The notes under the pieces were generated by a model, which had not been told where the DNA came from, did no database searches, and worked only from the letters and a program-made list of their open reading frames with translations. This document shows positions 1-9,121 of a stretch of DNA of 64,000 bases, piece after piece (position 1 is the stretch's first letter; each line of letters starts with the position of its first letter). Source of the DNA: Pseudanabaena sp. SR411 (GTDB lineage: Bacteria > Cyanobacteriota > Cyanobacteriia > Pseudanabaenales > Pseudanabaenaceae). The stretch spans positions 1-64,000 of the forward strand of contig NZ_NDHW01000036.1 in the NCBI RefSeq assembly GCF_002251945.1, in the 5' to 3' direction. A program made the position numbers and the translations under genes.

Positions 1-50
1 AAAAATCCATATACCTGTTGACGAAATTCCTGTAGTTTGTCAATAATCAT
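1..50 (-). CDS. Possible transposase N-terminus, cut by the window edge
   Basis: Reading leftwards from an ATG at 50, 16 codons stay open to the window edge and begin MIIDKLQEFRQQVYGF. Several cyanobacterial IS4-like transposases begin with a similar pattern (a short helix with KLQEFRQ). This is an inference from a very short stretch, and the gene continues outside the window. No terminal inverted repeat could be assigned. If correct, it would fit the decayed gene just to its right. Confidence 0.35.
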   Translation of the reverse strand, partial: MIIDKLQEFRQQVYGF

Positions 51-125
51 GGCTGTAGATATGTCTTTCTTTTTTATCTACTTTAGGCAGTTTGTATCTC
101 TTTTACTCTGCCTTTCTTACCTTTT

Positions 126-792
126 TTAGTCTAAACTCCAGTTGTATAGAGACACCATCTGATTGTAACTATCAAAAGGTATTACCCCCTTTATCGCACG
201 TTTACGAGTGGGGAAAGCCACGGTAAATTTTACTCGATCTGCAACCTTGCGCGATCGCTGACGTGATTTTAAATTACCTCGTTTAGTCGTGTAAAACTTC
301 GCATAGGACTCAGTGCGATAAAGGATTTTATCTGTTCTCAATCCGATATTTATACTGTCTGGTCTATCAGCTACTTTGACGGTATAGGAATTAAATGTAA
401 TGCGATCGCCAATTGCATTTGCAGTGTCAAAACTGAATGAATGCCAACTATGGGCAGCATTAGTTAGCCGAACCCGTTCATTTGTAACATTTGTTTTTGC
501 CTAGCGGATACTTTCAGCAATATTGAACTTTTTTCTTTCCTCTTGTGCTTCACTAGAATCATCTGTTTTACGCTGTAATATGTATACCTACACCACCAAC
601 TGCTAAGCCCCCACCAAGGATCTTGAGCATACTTTGAGAAGTAGCTAACAAAGTAAATAGACCAATCCCAATCGCAACAACTGAACCAACTAAATAATTT
701 GTCTTTGTATTTGAAGGGACTGTTTTTGCAAGTTTGTCATTATATTTAGGTATGAGCTTGAAAGAAAGTTCAACCGTATTAATATCAACCAT
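126..792 (-). pseudogene. Decayed membrane-protein gene broken by a frameshift and an in-frame TAG
   Basis: Two open pieces on the minus strand appear to be one former gene. The upstream piece (792 to 568) starts MVDINTVEL, has hydrophobic segments near residues 34-72 and ends in TAA at 570-568. Just downstream, in another frame, a polar stretch reads RKTDDSSEAQEERKKFNIAESIR and hits TAG at 503-501. The same frame then stays open to 126, giving a hydrophilic segment rich in Lys and Arg. Removing one frameshift and one amber codon would give a protein of roughly 220 residues. The family is not recognised. Two separate small genes remain possible, but the downstream piece has no convincing start (only a TTG at 341). 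Confidence 0.5.
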
Positions 793-843
793 ATTTACTT
801 ACTTATACCGCCACATCTGAATTTTACCAGAAAAGAAGTGTCT

Positions 844-3800
844 CTATAAACCATTGCTGATTAAAATAAAAGCTGACCAGTAGTAAGGATGTGAGAAATC
901 TTTAGAGCGAATTGTGGCAATTTGCGCTTGACGTAAAGACTCAGCCTTAGAGCGATCGCCTTTTTTCACATCATTGTAAAACGCCTGCATTAAAGCTTGC
1001 GTACCCTCATCGCTAACTTGCCAAAGAGAAGCGATCGCCGCCTTTGCACCAGCCCTTTGCACCTGATAGCCAAAGCCCAAGACCTCGATGCCATTGCCTA
1101 ACTTTCCAACACCTGTTTGGCAAGCACTGAGAACGATCAAATCGACATTGGACATTGGCAAATCCTTCATTTCACTGAGCAGAACCTTATCGCCATTGCC
1201 AAAAATTAGGAATGAATCTTCAGGCTTACCAGAGTTAAACTCGGCATGGGTTGCCAAATGGACAATATTTTTATTTTGCATCTGTGATTCAGTTGCTTTA
1301 CGACTGAAATCATTGGCTACTAGCTTGGTTGTATTGGGCAGAGCCTCAGAAATAGATTGAACTTCAGTCACTGTAGCAGGCAGTCCAATCTGTCCAAACT
1401 TGGTCGTATTTTGTGCGCCGCCAAATGCTCCCGCAAAAATACGAAGTGGCTTTGCGGGTTTGGGAGTGAAGTCACTCAGACTATAGGAAATCAAATTATT
1501 GACTCGATACTTCTCAACTAGCCATTGTTTGCCATCATAGAGAGCCGAGATCGGGACATAGCGTAGTAGTCCATCAGGGGAATAGAGAATAGTATTTGTA
1601 TTAGTTAGATCGGCTTCGATGGGCTTGATGAGAAGATTGTAGAGCTTGGTTGCAGGTTCGATTACGTCTAGCGAGTCAGGATCACGTAGCCCTATCTTAA
1701 AATCTACAACTAATTGAGTGATATCTACTTCTTTAATCGCCACAGATCGATGAATCGGTGTTTTATTAGGAATAAATAAGATCAGTTCTAAGCGATCGCC
1801 TAAAATCAGAGGATATAGCAGTGCGTGACCTTGAGGCAGTTTTTGCAGGTATTCGGGAACCTGATTGAGTTCTGATTGAGGGATTTTGCTTAACTGCTGG
1901 GCAATTTTTTGATTGCCATCTATCAGAGTTTGCAAGGATTTTAGGGGCTGACTGGCGATCGCTTTAGTTTGCAAATCTTCTTCAGGGAAAATATAAATTC
2001 CTTGAGCAGTGCGCTCATTCCCTTTGACATTTTGTAAATAGTCTTGTAGCTCTTGTACCTTGAGCAAATCAAGAACTTGTAATGCCTCCATTACGCGCCC
2101 TTTTTGTAATAGTAAATCTGCTAAAGTTCGATAGTTGGCGGCAACCGTTTGCTGATAGGACTTTTGTTGTGCAATATCAAGTACCCGCAATTCTTTACGG
2201 ATCGATTCAGTGACATTCACGGATTGTTTGTAAAAGGCGATCGCCAGTTCAGGATATTGACGTTGAACTAATAAGCCCAAATTAGCGATTAGTTTGCTTT
2301 CCTGATTGCGATTGCCGATCGCACGAAAAAATTGGATCGCAGTTTGGAAGGCTGTAAAGGCTCGATCACTTTGATTCGACAAGGCATAGACTAAGCCAAG
2401 ATTGTAAAATGAATTCCCTACACCTGAGAGATCACCGATTGCCCGATAGATCTCTAAAGCTTGTTGGTGCGCGGCGATCGCTTTGTCTGGTTGTTTTAAC
2501 TCAAAATACAAAGCGCCAATCTGCGAAAGCATACCTGCTTCTGTGGCGCGATTACCTGATTGTTTAAAAAATTCTAGTAAACTCAGCGCTGAGTTTAATT
2601 GGCTTTGAGGATTGGATGAGTCAGAATTGTTGCTAAACATGGTAAGCAAAATCTGTCCCATCTGTTGTAGTTGTGGCGAGGTTTTCGTTAAGGAGGGAAG
2701 TAATTTCAAAACTTCCGCAACTTTTGCCGTCTCACCCAATTGCAGATAGACTCCTGCCAAATACATCGCCGCTACGCCTTCGCCAAACTTATCGCCTACG
2801 GATTGATAAAGCGATCGCGCTTCTTGCAATGTACTTATCGCCTTAGGATATTGGCTAAGTACGGTATAGAGGCTACCTTCATCAACGAGAATACTCGCTA
2901 AAGTTTGCCGATCGCTAGGTTTAGGATTGGGAACATTAGTCAAATCCTGATAAATTGTCTTTGCTTGACTGTAGAGAGCCAGAGCCTCACGGTTCTGCCC
3001 TTGAGCAAGACGAATTTCCGCAATATTTTTCAAATTGCGTGCTTCACCCGCGCGATCGCCTAAAGCTTGATAAACCTTTTCAGCTTGCAATAAGAACTCA
3101 ATCGCTTTGGGATATTCATTAAGATTGCGATAGGATACCGCAACGGCATTTAACTGCTCCGCTTCGAGGTCACGATCGCCAGCTTGTCGCGCTAGCTCAA
3201 GAGCTTTGAGGTTTAACTGCACAACCTTTGTATATTCCAACGATAAGCTTAAAATATTTGCCTCTAGATTTAGGACATTGGCTTGTCCTAAGAGGTTACC
3301 GAGAGACTGATAGGCGATCGCACTTTGTTGTGTGAATGCTAATGCTTTATCTTTCTGTCCGAGAATTCCATAGACGGAAGCTAAAAAGAAGAGGTTTTGA
3401 GCTTCGGCAGCTTGATTTTTCTCAGCCTGATTGATCTTGAGAGCTTGATCCAAATATTCTAAGGCTTTGGGAAAATCAAATTTTTTAACGTGATAAATAG
3501 CAATTCCCGTAAGGGTTTTGCCCTCACGATAGCGATCGCCTACTTCTTTCCGAATTGCTAGGGAATTTTCCAGTATCTTTAACCCATTAGCGTATTCCTC
3601 CAGATTGAGATAGGCTCTGCCAAATTGATACTGATTTTCCCCTTCAGCTTTGCGATAGAGTTGCTTGTCTGAGTTAGTCGAGTTTTGCAAGCCCCTTTGT
3701 AAAATTAAGTTTGCTTCGAGTAAAGTGTTGAGTGCTTGTTTTTCTTGTCTTAAGCCGATCTGCACTGCCCCGATCCACGTTAGGGTAATTGCCTCCCCTA

Positions 3801-4188
3801 AGCGATCGCCTTGTTGACGATAAATATTCAAAGCCTGTTGATATTGTGCCAAAGCATCCTGATACCTTCCCTGATCAAATAGATGCTCAGCTTTTTGTAA
3901 AAGAGCATCTGTTGACTGAGAAGTTTGTGCGGAAGTTGGTGCAGAATTTGTATTTACGACAGGTTGAGCAATGTTTATAGCAGTTTCTTCGGTAACGGCT
4001 TTCTTCAAGGCATAGGCAGGATTTATGCCAAGTTCCGACAAAGCCAATGTCATCCCAAACACACATAGGATTGATAGAGGCTTCGCCGTAAAATTAGAAA
4101 CCGATTTTTGATAGCGTGGCGAAATTGCGCGATCGCGAAGAGATTTTTTTTGCATAGATTTTGCTTGTAACGTAAATTTCTGCATCAT
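844..4188 (-). CDS. Exported TPR-repeat protein with C-terminal CHAT protease domain
   Basis: An 1114-residue protein. A basic N-terminus and a hydrophobic segment near residues 38-60, ending AYA, look like a signal peptide or anchor. A long array of tetratricopeptide repeats follows from about residue 90 to 700, with recurring patterns such as ALAQYQQALNIYRQQGD. The last 250 residues are a CHAT domain (caspase HetF-associated with TPRs). It carries the expected catalytic pair: His in HLATHAEF near residue 981 and Cys in LSACQTG near residue 1023, so it should be an active cysteine peptidase. In cyanobacteria this architecture is common; its substrates are mostly unknown, though HetF belongs to the family. 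The gene stands alone and is transcribed away from DUF4337. Two ATGs in tandem begin the reading frame. Confidence 0.9.
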   Translation of the reverse strand: MMQKFTLQAKSMQKKSLRDRAISPRYQKSVSNFTAKPLSILCVFGMTLALSELGINPAYALKKAVTEETAINIAQPVVNTNSAPTSAQTSQSTDALLQKAEHLFDQGRYQDALAQYQQALNIYRQQGDRLGEAITLTWIGAVQIGLRQEKQALNTLLEANLILQRGLQNSTNSDKQLYRKAEGENQYQFGRAYLNLEEYANGLKILENSLAIRKEVGDRYREGKTLTGIAIYHVKKFDFPKALEYLDQALKINQAEKNQAAEAQNLFFLASVYGILGQKDKALAFTQQSAIAYQSLGNLLGQANVLNLEANILSLSLEYTKVVQLNLKALELARQAGDRDLEAEQLNAVAVSYRNLNEYPKAIEFLLQAEKVYQALGDRAGEARNLKNIAEIRLAQGQNREALALYSQAKTIYQDLTNVPNPKPSDRQTLASILVDEGSLYTVLSQYPKAISTLQEARSLYQSVGDKFGEGVAAMYLAGVYLQLGETAKVAEVLKLLPSLTKTSPQLQQMGQILLTMFSNNSDSSNPQSQLNSALSLLEFFKQSGNRATEAGMLSQIGALYFELKQPDKAIAAHQQALEIYRAIGDLSGVGNSFYNLGLVYALSNQSDRAFTAFQTAIQFFRAIGNRNQESKLIANLGLLVQRQYPELAIAFYKQSVNVTESIRKELRVLDIAQQKSYQQTVAANYRTLADLLLQKGRVMEALQVLDLLKVQELQDYLQNVKGNERTAQGIYIFPEEDLQTKAIASQPLKSLQTLIDGNQKIAQQLSKIPQSELNQVPEYLQKLPQGHALLYPLILGDRLELILFIPNKTPIHRSVAIKEVDITQLVVDFKIGLRDPDSLDVIEPATKLYNLLIKPIEADLTNTNTILYSPDGLLRYVPISALYDGKQWLVEKYRVNNLISYSLSDFTPKPAKPLRIFAGAFGGAQNTTKFGQIGLPATVTEVQSISEALPNTTKLVANDFSRKATESQMQNKNIVHLATHAEFNSGKPEDSFLIFGNGDKVLLSEMKDLPMSNVDLIVLSACQTGVGKLGNGIEVLGFGYQVQRAGAKAAIASLWQVSDEGTQALMQAFYNDVKKGDRSKAESLRQAQIATIRSKDFSHPYYWSAFILISNGL

Positions 4189-4346
4189 AAATTTTCCAAA
4201 ACTGGATCACCCATCACCTTGTCATATAATTTAGCTGCTAAAGCTGGCAATATTTTAAAGGCTAGGATTAGGCGAAATTTTGCTTCGCCCAATATAACTT
4301 CTCTAAATTTAACAAATATTTATTCAGGAGCATAGTACAAAAAATC

Positions 4347-5078
4347 ATGGAAATATCTGATATTTCTGAGGTTATAGAAGATAATGATGATGATCATGAA
4401 GCGTCAGAAGATGGCAAAAAATCTCAAGATCCCCACAAAGAAGAGAAACCGAAAAAGAGTCAACTGAATAATTACGTTGCCATTACGGTAGTTTTATTTG
4501 TCACTTTTATGGGGCTATGTCAAGTTAAAAGTGGCAATGTAGTGCAAGCAATGCAAAAAGCCCAAGCCGATCGCATTGATACATGGGCTTTTTATCAAGC
4601 TCGAAATGTGCGTGCGGAAATTGCCAAATCGACGGTTGCCCAATTAAGGTTACAGGCTGTAGCAGTGCCACAGTCCAATATTCGGGCTGAATATAACAAA
4701 GAAATTGCTAAGTACGAAGCGATCGCTTCTAAGCAAGATACGGAAAAAGATAAATTGCAGCAACAAGCCTTAGATGCTGAAAAACTCTATGATCAACTGA
4801 ATATCCATGATGACCAATTTGACTTGTCAGAAGCCGCCTTTGCCCTAGCGATCGCGCTACTGGCGATGACATCCCTCACACAAAAAGGTTGGCTTTATGG
4901 TGCGGCTATGGTTCCTGCTGCCTTTGGTTTGTTTATGGGGCTATCTGGTCTATTAAACTGGGATTATCATCCCGAGGTTTTGACAAAATATTTGTCAGAA
5001 AATACTACTCACAAGACTGATCATCAAGTCTCAACCTTGCCTTATCCACAGGTAATCCCAAAACATAAAATGGTGTAG
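4347..5078 (+). CDS. DUF4337 family membrane protein
   Basis: A 243-residue protein with an acidic then Lys-rich N-terminus (residues 1-40), a transmembrane helix near 43-62, a helical region with coiled-coil character near 63-150, and two closely spaced membrane helices near 162-205. This matches the DUF4337 layout; the biochemical role is unknown. The last codons, from about 5053, lie inside a dispersed double-hairpin repeat, so the C-terminal tail IPKHKMV and the stop codon are supplied by the repeat. The original C-terminus was probably different. Confidence 0.75.
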   Translation: MEISDISEVIEDNDDDHEASEDGKKSQDPHKEEKPKKSQLNNYVAITVVLFVTFMGLCQVKSGNVVQAMQKAQADRIDTWAFYQARNVRAEIAKSTVAQLRLQAVAVPQSNIRAEYNKEIAKYEAIASKQDTEKDKLQQQALDAEKLYDQLNIHDDQFDLSEAAFALAIALLAMTSLTQKGWLYGAAMVPAAFGLFMGLSGLLNWDYHPEVLTKYLSENTTHKTDHQVSTLPYPQVIPKHKMV

Positions 5079-5158
5079 CCATTTTGCGTTTGTAAAATCC
5101 TTACTGGGTTTAGTTTTTAATTTACAAAAGTGTCGTTGCACTTTTGTGAATTGGTATA
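5053..5158 (+). repeat. Double-hairpin dispersed repeat, copy 1
   Basis: This copy matches the elements at 12124, 12553 and, inverted, 53984. It runs from TAATCCC to TTGGTAT and holds two hairpins, ATAAAATGG/CCATTTT and CAAAAGTG/CACTTTTG, joined by a spacer containing CTTACTGGGTTTAGTTTTTAAT. It overlaps the 3' end of the DUF4337 gene and provides its stop codon. It is the most diverged copy in the first hairpin. Confidence 0.85.
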
Positions 5159-5291
5159 AGGGAGTAAAACCTATTTCTTGTTGCTGCTTTGCCGCGCCAC
5201 AAAAAAATGGGTTCTTTCCTAAAAAGCAAAAATCTATAGTTAAGTAAGGCTCTAATAGCCTCTTACGATAACGTATTAAACTAGTTAAACA

Positions 5292-5495
5292 ATGAAAAAC
5301 TTTATCCAAAATCTGCTCCGCTATCCCAAATTCTTAGCTCTTATCATTGGCGGCGTTCTATCTGTGGTGATCGCCCCAATTATTCCATTACTCAAACAAC
5401 CTCTAACTGCGATCGCCATGATTACCGCGATCGTTAGTGGATTTATTGGTGTATCACTAGTATTAAGAGCTATGCTAGGGCTAGACATCGCTTAG
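5292..5495 (+). CDS. DUF751 (Ycf33-like) small membrane protein
   Basis: A 67-residue protein starting MKNFIQNLLRYPKF, with two hydrophobic helices near residues 14-34 and 40-60. The amphipathic start with RYP, followed by two helices, is typical of DUF751/Ycf33, a family of cyanobacteria and plastid genomes. The function is not established. The start ATG at 5292 is preceded by an A-rich stretch with no clear Shine-Dalgarno sequence. Confidence 0.7.
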   Translation: MKNFIQNLLRYPKFLALIIGGVLSVVIAPIIPLLKQPLTAIAMITAIVSGFIGVSLVLRAMLGLDIA

Positions 5496-5555
5496 AAGAT
5501 CTTCTCACCCAGATTCGATTCGAGCCGCAACTTCGCCACATGTTGAAATATCACC

Positions 5556-5870
5556 ATGTTCAGCAATATGTTAGATATCGTCATCATCTTATTAGTGGGT
5601 GTAGCACCACCAATCTTGTCTCTATGGATACTTCATCGTACCCAAGCTCACTATCGGCAAATAAATTCGGCTGTAAATACAACGGTTAATGCAACTCCTG
5701 TAACCCTAAGCCTAAAAGCCCTGCCACCCGCCGATATGACCTGCATTGATGGGTTTGGTTATGTGATTGGCAAGGTTAGCTGCAAATACAATGCGCGATC
5801 GCCATATATTCGCTGTGCGATCAATCCTAGTGGTCCCTGCCAAGATTGTCGGCATTACGACAGCCTATGA
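5556..5870 (+). CDS. DUF6464 family protein
   Basis: A 104-residue protein with one N-terminal membrane helix (about residues 6-26) and a conserved C-terminal motif: GKVSCKYNARSPYIRCAINP followed by GPCQDCRHYDS. Four Cys residues in this tail (SCKY, RCAI, PCQDC) suggest metal binding or disulfides, which is an inference. The family is cyanobacterial and uncharacterised. A second ATG at 5568 is a possible alternative start. The TGA stop lies in the stem of a terminator-like hairpin. Confidence 0.7.
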   Translation: MFSNMLDIVIILLVGVAPPILSLWILHRTQAHYRQINSAVNTTVNATPVTLSLKALPPADMTCIDGFGYVIGKVSCKYNARSPYIRCAINPSGPCQDCRHYDSL

Positions 5871-5900
5871 TAACAGTCCATCGTAGATGGACTGTTATCA
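5868..5900 (+). terminator. Perfect 15-bp hairpin at the DUF6464 stop codon
   Basis: The arms TGATAACAGTCCATC and GATGGACTGTTATCA are perfectly complementary around a 3-base loop, GTA. The stop codon TGA is the first triplet of the stem. There is no strong T-run after it, so it may terminate or stabilise the transcript. It separates this gene from rbfA. Confidence 0.65.
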
Positions 5901-5950
5901 ACAAATTCAAAAATTAAAGTTTAAAAGTTTACTGATATAAGTACAAATCT

Positions 5951-6334
5951 ATGGCTACTACAAGACGAGTTGCGCGTGTTGCTGAATTAATTAAGCGAGA
6001 AGTCAGCAATATGTTGCTCAAAGATATTAAAGACGATCGCGTAGGTATGGGCATGGTCAGTGTCACCGATGCCGAACTATCAGGCGACCTCCAACATGTG
6101 AAAATTTTTGTCAGTATTTACGGTACTGAAGAAGCAAGACAGCAAACTATGGAAGCCTTAGCCTCAGCTACGGGGTTTATCAAACGTGAAGTTGGTCAAA
6201 GACTAGCCTTGCGCCGTGTGCCTGAAGTCGTCTTCCATGAAGATCGCTCCTTTGAGCGTGGTGTGAAGGTGCTGTCCCTCATCAACCAACTCAGCCGTGA
6301 ACGTGAAGAAAAGGAGTCGAATCCCAGTGATTGA
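5951..6334 (+). CDS. rbfA: Ribosome-binding factor A
   Basis: A 127-residue protein. The N-terminus has [20 protein letters not shown], then [21 protein letters not shown], and a C-terminal [25 protein letters not shown], all hallmarks of RbfA. This KH-fold factor helps mature the 5' end of 16S rRNA and the 30S subunit in the cytoplasm. The length fits the family. Its 3' end overlaps the next gene by 8 bases, suggesting coupled translation. Confidence 0.95.
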   Translation: MATTRRVARVAELIKREVSNMLLKDIKDDRVGMGMVSVTDAELSGDLQHVKIFVSIYGTEEARQQTMEALASATGFIKREVGQRLALRRVPEVVFHEDRSFERGVKVLSLINQLSREREEKESNPSD

Positions 6335-6953
6335 GTTGATCAAGGCGGGTGGTCCAGTCATGTACCCCCTCATCGCCCTATCTGTGTTTGCGTTGGCTGG
6401 GATCATGGAGCGTCTCTTTTTTTGGTTCGGTATCATTAAGCAAGAACAAAAAACTGCCGAGAATATTTTGGCGATCGCTCGTCAAGATTTAAAACTCGCG
6501 GCAGTGGCGGCTGGGCATTCCTTAAAAGTCCCTGTGGCAAGGTTTTTATATGCTCCTCTAGCATTGGAAGATCCCGAACCTGATCTTTTTCGCCTTGCGC
6601 TTGAAAGTACGGCTGATGAAGAACTAGCAGGAATGCTCAAGGGTGAGAAATTACTGGAAGCGGTGATTACACTCGCGCCTTTGTTGGGACTGTTAGGAAC
6701 TGTGACAGGGCTGATTGGTTCCTTTGGTTCTCTCAAAATTGGTGATGTTGCGGCTAATGCGAAGTCGGGATCACTAACTGAGGGTATTGCTGAAGCGTTA
6801 ATTACAACTGCGACAGGGCTAGTTATTGCCATTTTTGCTTCAGCATTTCACCGTTTATTTTTGGCACTTCAAGATCAGCAAAGCAAGCTATTTATGAAGT
6901 TTGGCAATCAGTTAGAGCTGATCTATCGTCAAAATTGGCAACGCCGTGAGTAA
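6327..6953 (+). CDS. MotA/TolQ/ExbB-type proton channel protein
   Basis: About 208 residues from the preferred GTG start at 6327, which has AAGGAG ten bases upstream; an earlier in-frame GTG at 6297 lies inside rbfA and has no such site. There is one N-terminal membrane helix ([25 protein letters not shown]). A C-terminal pair follows, with [20 protein letters not shown] and [20 protein letters not shown]. The [11 protein letters not shown] and TTATGL motifs are typical of ExbB/TolQ, the stator that uses proton flow to energise TonB or Tol. No exbD or tonB is adjacent, and the following gene is convergent. Confidence 0.88.
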   Translation: MIELIKAGGPVMYPLIALSVFALAGIMERLFFWFGIIKQEQKTAENILAIARQDLKLAAVAAGHSLKVPVARFLYAPLALEDPEPDLFRLALESTADEELAGMLKGEKLLEAVITLAPLLGLLGTVTGLIGSFGSLKIGDVAANAKSGSLTEGIAEALITTATGLVIAIFASAFHRLFLALQDQQSKLFMKFGNQLELIYRQNWQRRE

Positions 6954-6961
6954 ACCACTAA

Positions 6962-6999
6962 GCAAAAAAATGAGGTGCAAAGCACCTCATTTTTTTGCT
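6962..6999. terminator. Bidirectional terminator between exbB-like and carotenoid oxygenase genes
   Basis: A perfect inverted repeat: an A-run, TGAGGTGC, loop AAA, GCACCTCA, then a T-run. A-runs and T-runs flank the stem on both strands, as expected for an intrinsic terminator working in both directions. The stop codons of the two convergent genes lie within about 10 bases of it. Confidence 0.9.
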
Positions 7000-8422
7000 A
7001 TGCTCGCCAAGTACCATGAAAGCCCATTGGCACAATACTGGGCAGAGCTAAACGACAAATCGGTTCACAATCTAGGCGATCGCTGTCAAATATCCATACT
7101 TCTGAACATTGGCGATCGCCATCAAACACGACTGTAATCACATAACCGCGATCGGGATTGGTGGAATCAGGGGCAAATAATGGCTCCATCGGATAGCAAT
7201 TTGCACCCAGATCAGATTCGATGAGCGTATGGGTTTGGTAATCGTAACTAGCGATCGCCCCAAATAGTTCTTGATTAATTACCGCATCAGAGCGATGGAT
7301 AGAAAGATAGGTGTAGCGAGAGTTTTTTCCAACTTCAGCAGGAGCCACACTAGGAAACTCAGCACCACGATCTACCAATTGCGAAGCTTCGAGAAATTCA
7401 CCTGTTTTCGGATCGAGTTGCATTTGCCAGAGAGTACCTTTGGCTTTAGTTTTAGTTTGTCCTGAAGCAACTTCCTTGAGAAACTGATTGGTAGTGAAAT
7501 CAGGATAGCGGATTAAATCAAAGACTACATTGCCATCGCGATCGCTATAGCCATTACCAAAATGCCATTGAAACCAAGGCTCAGCAACGTTGCGACTGAC
7601 CAGTTCGAGATTATGGCGGTTAAACACGAGAATTTCCGTACCTTCTTGGGGCTTCCATTGCAATGACTCACTGTAGCTTTGCAAATTGAGTAGCACAGGA
7701 AATGGATTCATCCGCAAAGGTGGTACGCAAAAGATCAGGTAATCTCCAGCCAGCACAAAGTCGTGAATCATTGGTAGCCCTTGCAAAGTAGCCTGATTCT
7801 TTTTAATCAGCTTACCTGTGCGATCGCTACGATAAATATGCAGTGTGGCATTCTTGCCATAGGAAAGTCCAAAATTGAAAATCTCGCCTGTCAGAGGATC
7901 ACGCTTCGGATGAGCCGAATAGGGCAACCGATTTTCCAATCCTTCTAGATCTTCTAAACCATAGGTTTCGAGAGTTTCCAAATCTAAAGCATGGGGTAAG
8001 CCTCCTTCCCAAAGGGCAAGCAGCTTGTCGGGTAATGCTAAAACGGAAGTATTCGCCACATTCTTAGATGACTTACCGAAACGCTGTAGCCATGGGCCAG
8101 TGGCAACCATGCCATAATTGCCATAAATTAATTTATTGGCGCGTTCTTCTTCTAAATATCCTTCAGTTTGCACATAACGATAGGTAGCACGAGCTTGCCC
8201 TTCTGCAAAATGTACAGCAAGAATTGCGCCATCACCATCAAACCAATGTCCCACTTTTAATCCACCACGTTCCAATCGTGCAGGTCCATTACGATAAAGA
8301 GAACCTTTGACTGATTCAGGAATCTTGCCAGAAATAGTCGAGAGTTGGGTAAGGGGGAATTCTGAAGCTGGTTTCGCGATCGCCTTTGCCCAAGATGCTG
8401 TTTTTTGAATAGTTGTAGTCAT
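6998..8422 (-). CDS. Carotenoid cleavage oxygenase (RPE65/CCO family)
   Basis: About 474 residues from the ATG at 8422; an ATG four codons earlier is also possible. It is an iron(II) dioxygenase that cleaves carotenoids or apocarotenoids into aldehydes or ketones. The four iron-binding His contexts are visible: PYSAHPKRD, PMIHDFVL, FQWHFGNGY and the C-terminal MGFHGTWRA. The early motif SLYRNGPARLERGG and the WFDGDGA motif are also typical. The seven-bladed propeller length fits. The exact substrate cannot be read from sequence; cyanobacterial relatives include the Diox1/apocarotenoid oxygenase type. It ends next to a bidirectional terminator, and a MITE-like element lies just upstream. Confidence 0.93.
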   Translation of the reverse strand: MTTTIQKTASWAKAIAKPASEFPLTQLSTISGKIPESVKGSLYRNGPARLERGGLKVGHWFDGDGAILAVHFAEGQARATYRYVQTEGYLEEERANKLIYGNYGMVATGPWLQRFGKSSKNVANTSVLALPDKLLALWEGGLPHALDLETLETYGLEDLEGLENRLPYSAHPKRDPLTGEIFNFGLSYGKNATLHIYRSDRTGKLIKKNQATLQGLPMIHDFVLAGDYLIFCVPPLRMNPFPVLLNLQSYSESLQWKPQEGTEILVFNRHNLELVSRNVAEPWFQWHFGNGYSDRDGNVVFDLIRYPDFTTNQFLKEVASGQTKTKAKGTLWQMQLDPKTGEFLEASQLVDRGAEFPSVAPAEVGKNSRYTYLSIHRSDAVINQELFGAIASYDYQTHTLIESDLGANCYPMEPLFAPDSTNPDRGYVITVVFDGDRQCSEVWIFDSDRLDCEPICRLALPSIVPMGFHGTWRA

Positions 8423-8457
8423 GATATTTTCCAATAAATAAATTTCTATTGATTAAT

Positions 8458-8621
8458 TGATGTTACGTGGAAGGAATTCCTATAATGGCATAGGTTTGGG
8501 GCTGGCACGGGGGCACAGCCCCTACGAGAATCTTTAAATTTTGGAGTAGGGGCAATCCCCCCGTGGTTGCCCTGCTTCGCTACCAGCAAGAGATTCATCA
8601 TGTGCGTTCCACGTAACATCA
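8458..8621 (+). mobile_element. MITE-like element, copy 1
   Basis: A 164-bp non-coding element with perfect 15-bp terminal inverted repeats, TGATGTTACGTGGAA and TTCCACGTAACATCA. The interior carries a GC-rich pair of complementary segments (GGGCTGGCACGGGGG and, later, GGGGCAATCCCCCCG). The flanks TTGATTAAT and GTGATTAAG match at 7 of 9 bases, consistent with an old 9-bp target duplication. A second copy in the same orientation is at 38804. It encodes no transposase, so movement would need one supplied in trans. Confidence 0.85.
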
Positions 8622-8625
8622 GTGA

Positions 8626-9090
8626 TTAAGAGAGATAAGGAATTCCATTCTTATGGGTAAATTGCCAGCCTTGCTCTATAGCGATCGCAATCAGATCATC
8701 ATCGGGATAGGTTGCGGAATCATCAGGAGTGCGATCGCCTATTTCTAGATAAGTAGCAACTTCGTCACTATGGTTATAGAGACAATGCCCATTAGCCTCA
8801 CCCGCAGGAAATCCCGCCGCTTGTCCCGCTTGTAAAATTGATTCTCCTGCATCGGTAATCAGGGTTAGCTCTCCTGATAATACATAGATAAACTCATCTT
8901 GCTTGGTGTGCCAGTGGCGCAGAGCAGATCGAGATTTTGGTGGCAGGGTGGTTAAATTTACGCCAAAGTTTTTTAGTCCTGTTGCCTCACCTAAACGCTT
9001 TTTTTCACGTCCAGCAACTACTGGTTTGAAGCGATCGGGATAGTTAGAACCTATACGGCTAGGTAATTGATTAGGATCGATGATAGTCAT
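8626..9090 (-). CDS. Cupin-domain protein
   Basis: About 154 residues from the ATG at 9090 (MTIIDPNQLP). An ATG at 9156 would overlap the upstream gene and adds an unconserved-looking leader. The core motif HWHTKQDEFIYVLSGELTLI is a classical cupin motif 1, with two His and a Glu for metal binding, followed by AGQAAGFPAGEANGHCLYN as motif 2. These small cupins are often sugar isomerases, auxin-like binding proteins or unknown; no substrate is predicted. It follows the YwqG-like gene in the same direction, and its stop lies 5 bases from the MITE end. Confidence 0.85.
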   Translation of the reverse strand: MTIIDPNQLPSRIGSNYPDRFKPVVAGREKKRLGEATGLKNFGVNLTTLPPKSRSALRHWHTKQDEFIYVLSGELTLITDAGESILQAGQAAGFPAGEANGHCLYNHSDEVATYLEIGDRTPDDSATYPDDDLIAIAIEQGWQFTHKNGIPYLS

Positions 9091-9121
9091 AGTGCTGGGT
9101 TCATCAATTGGGTTTAGTTTA

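Noticed and set aside
6482-6832. A 116-residue minus-strand ORF inside the ExbB-like gene
   Set aside because: Its Ser/Ala/Pro-rich composition is what the reverse complement of a conserved membrane-channel gene gives, and there is no start signal or recognisable domain.
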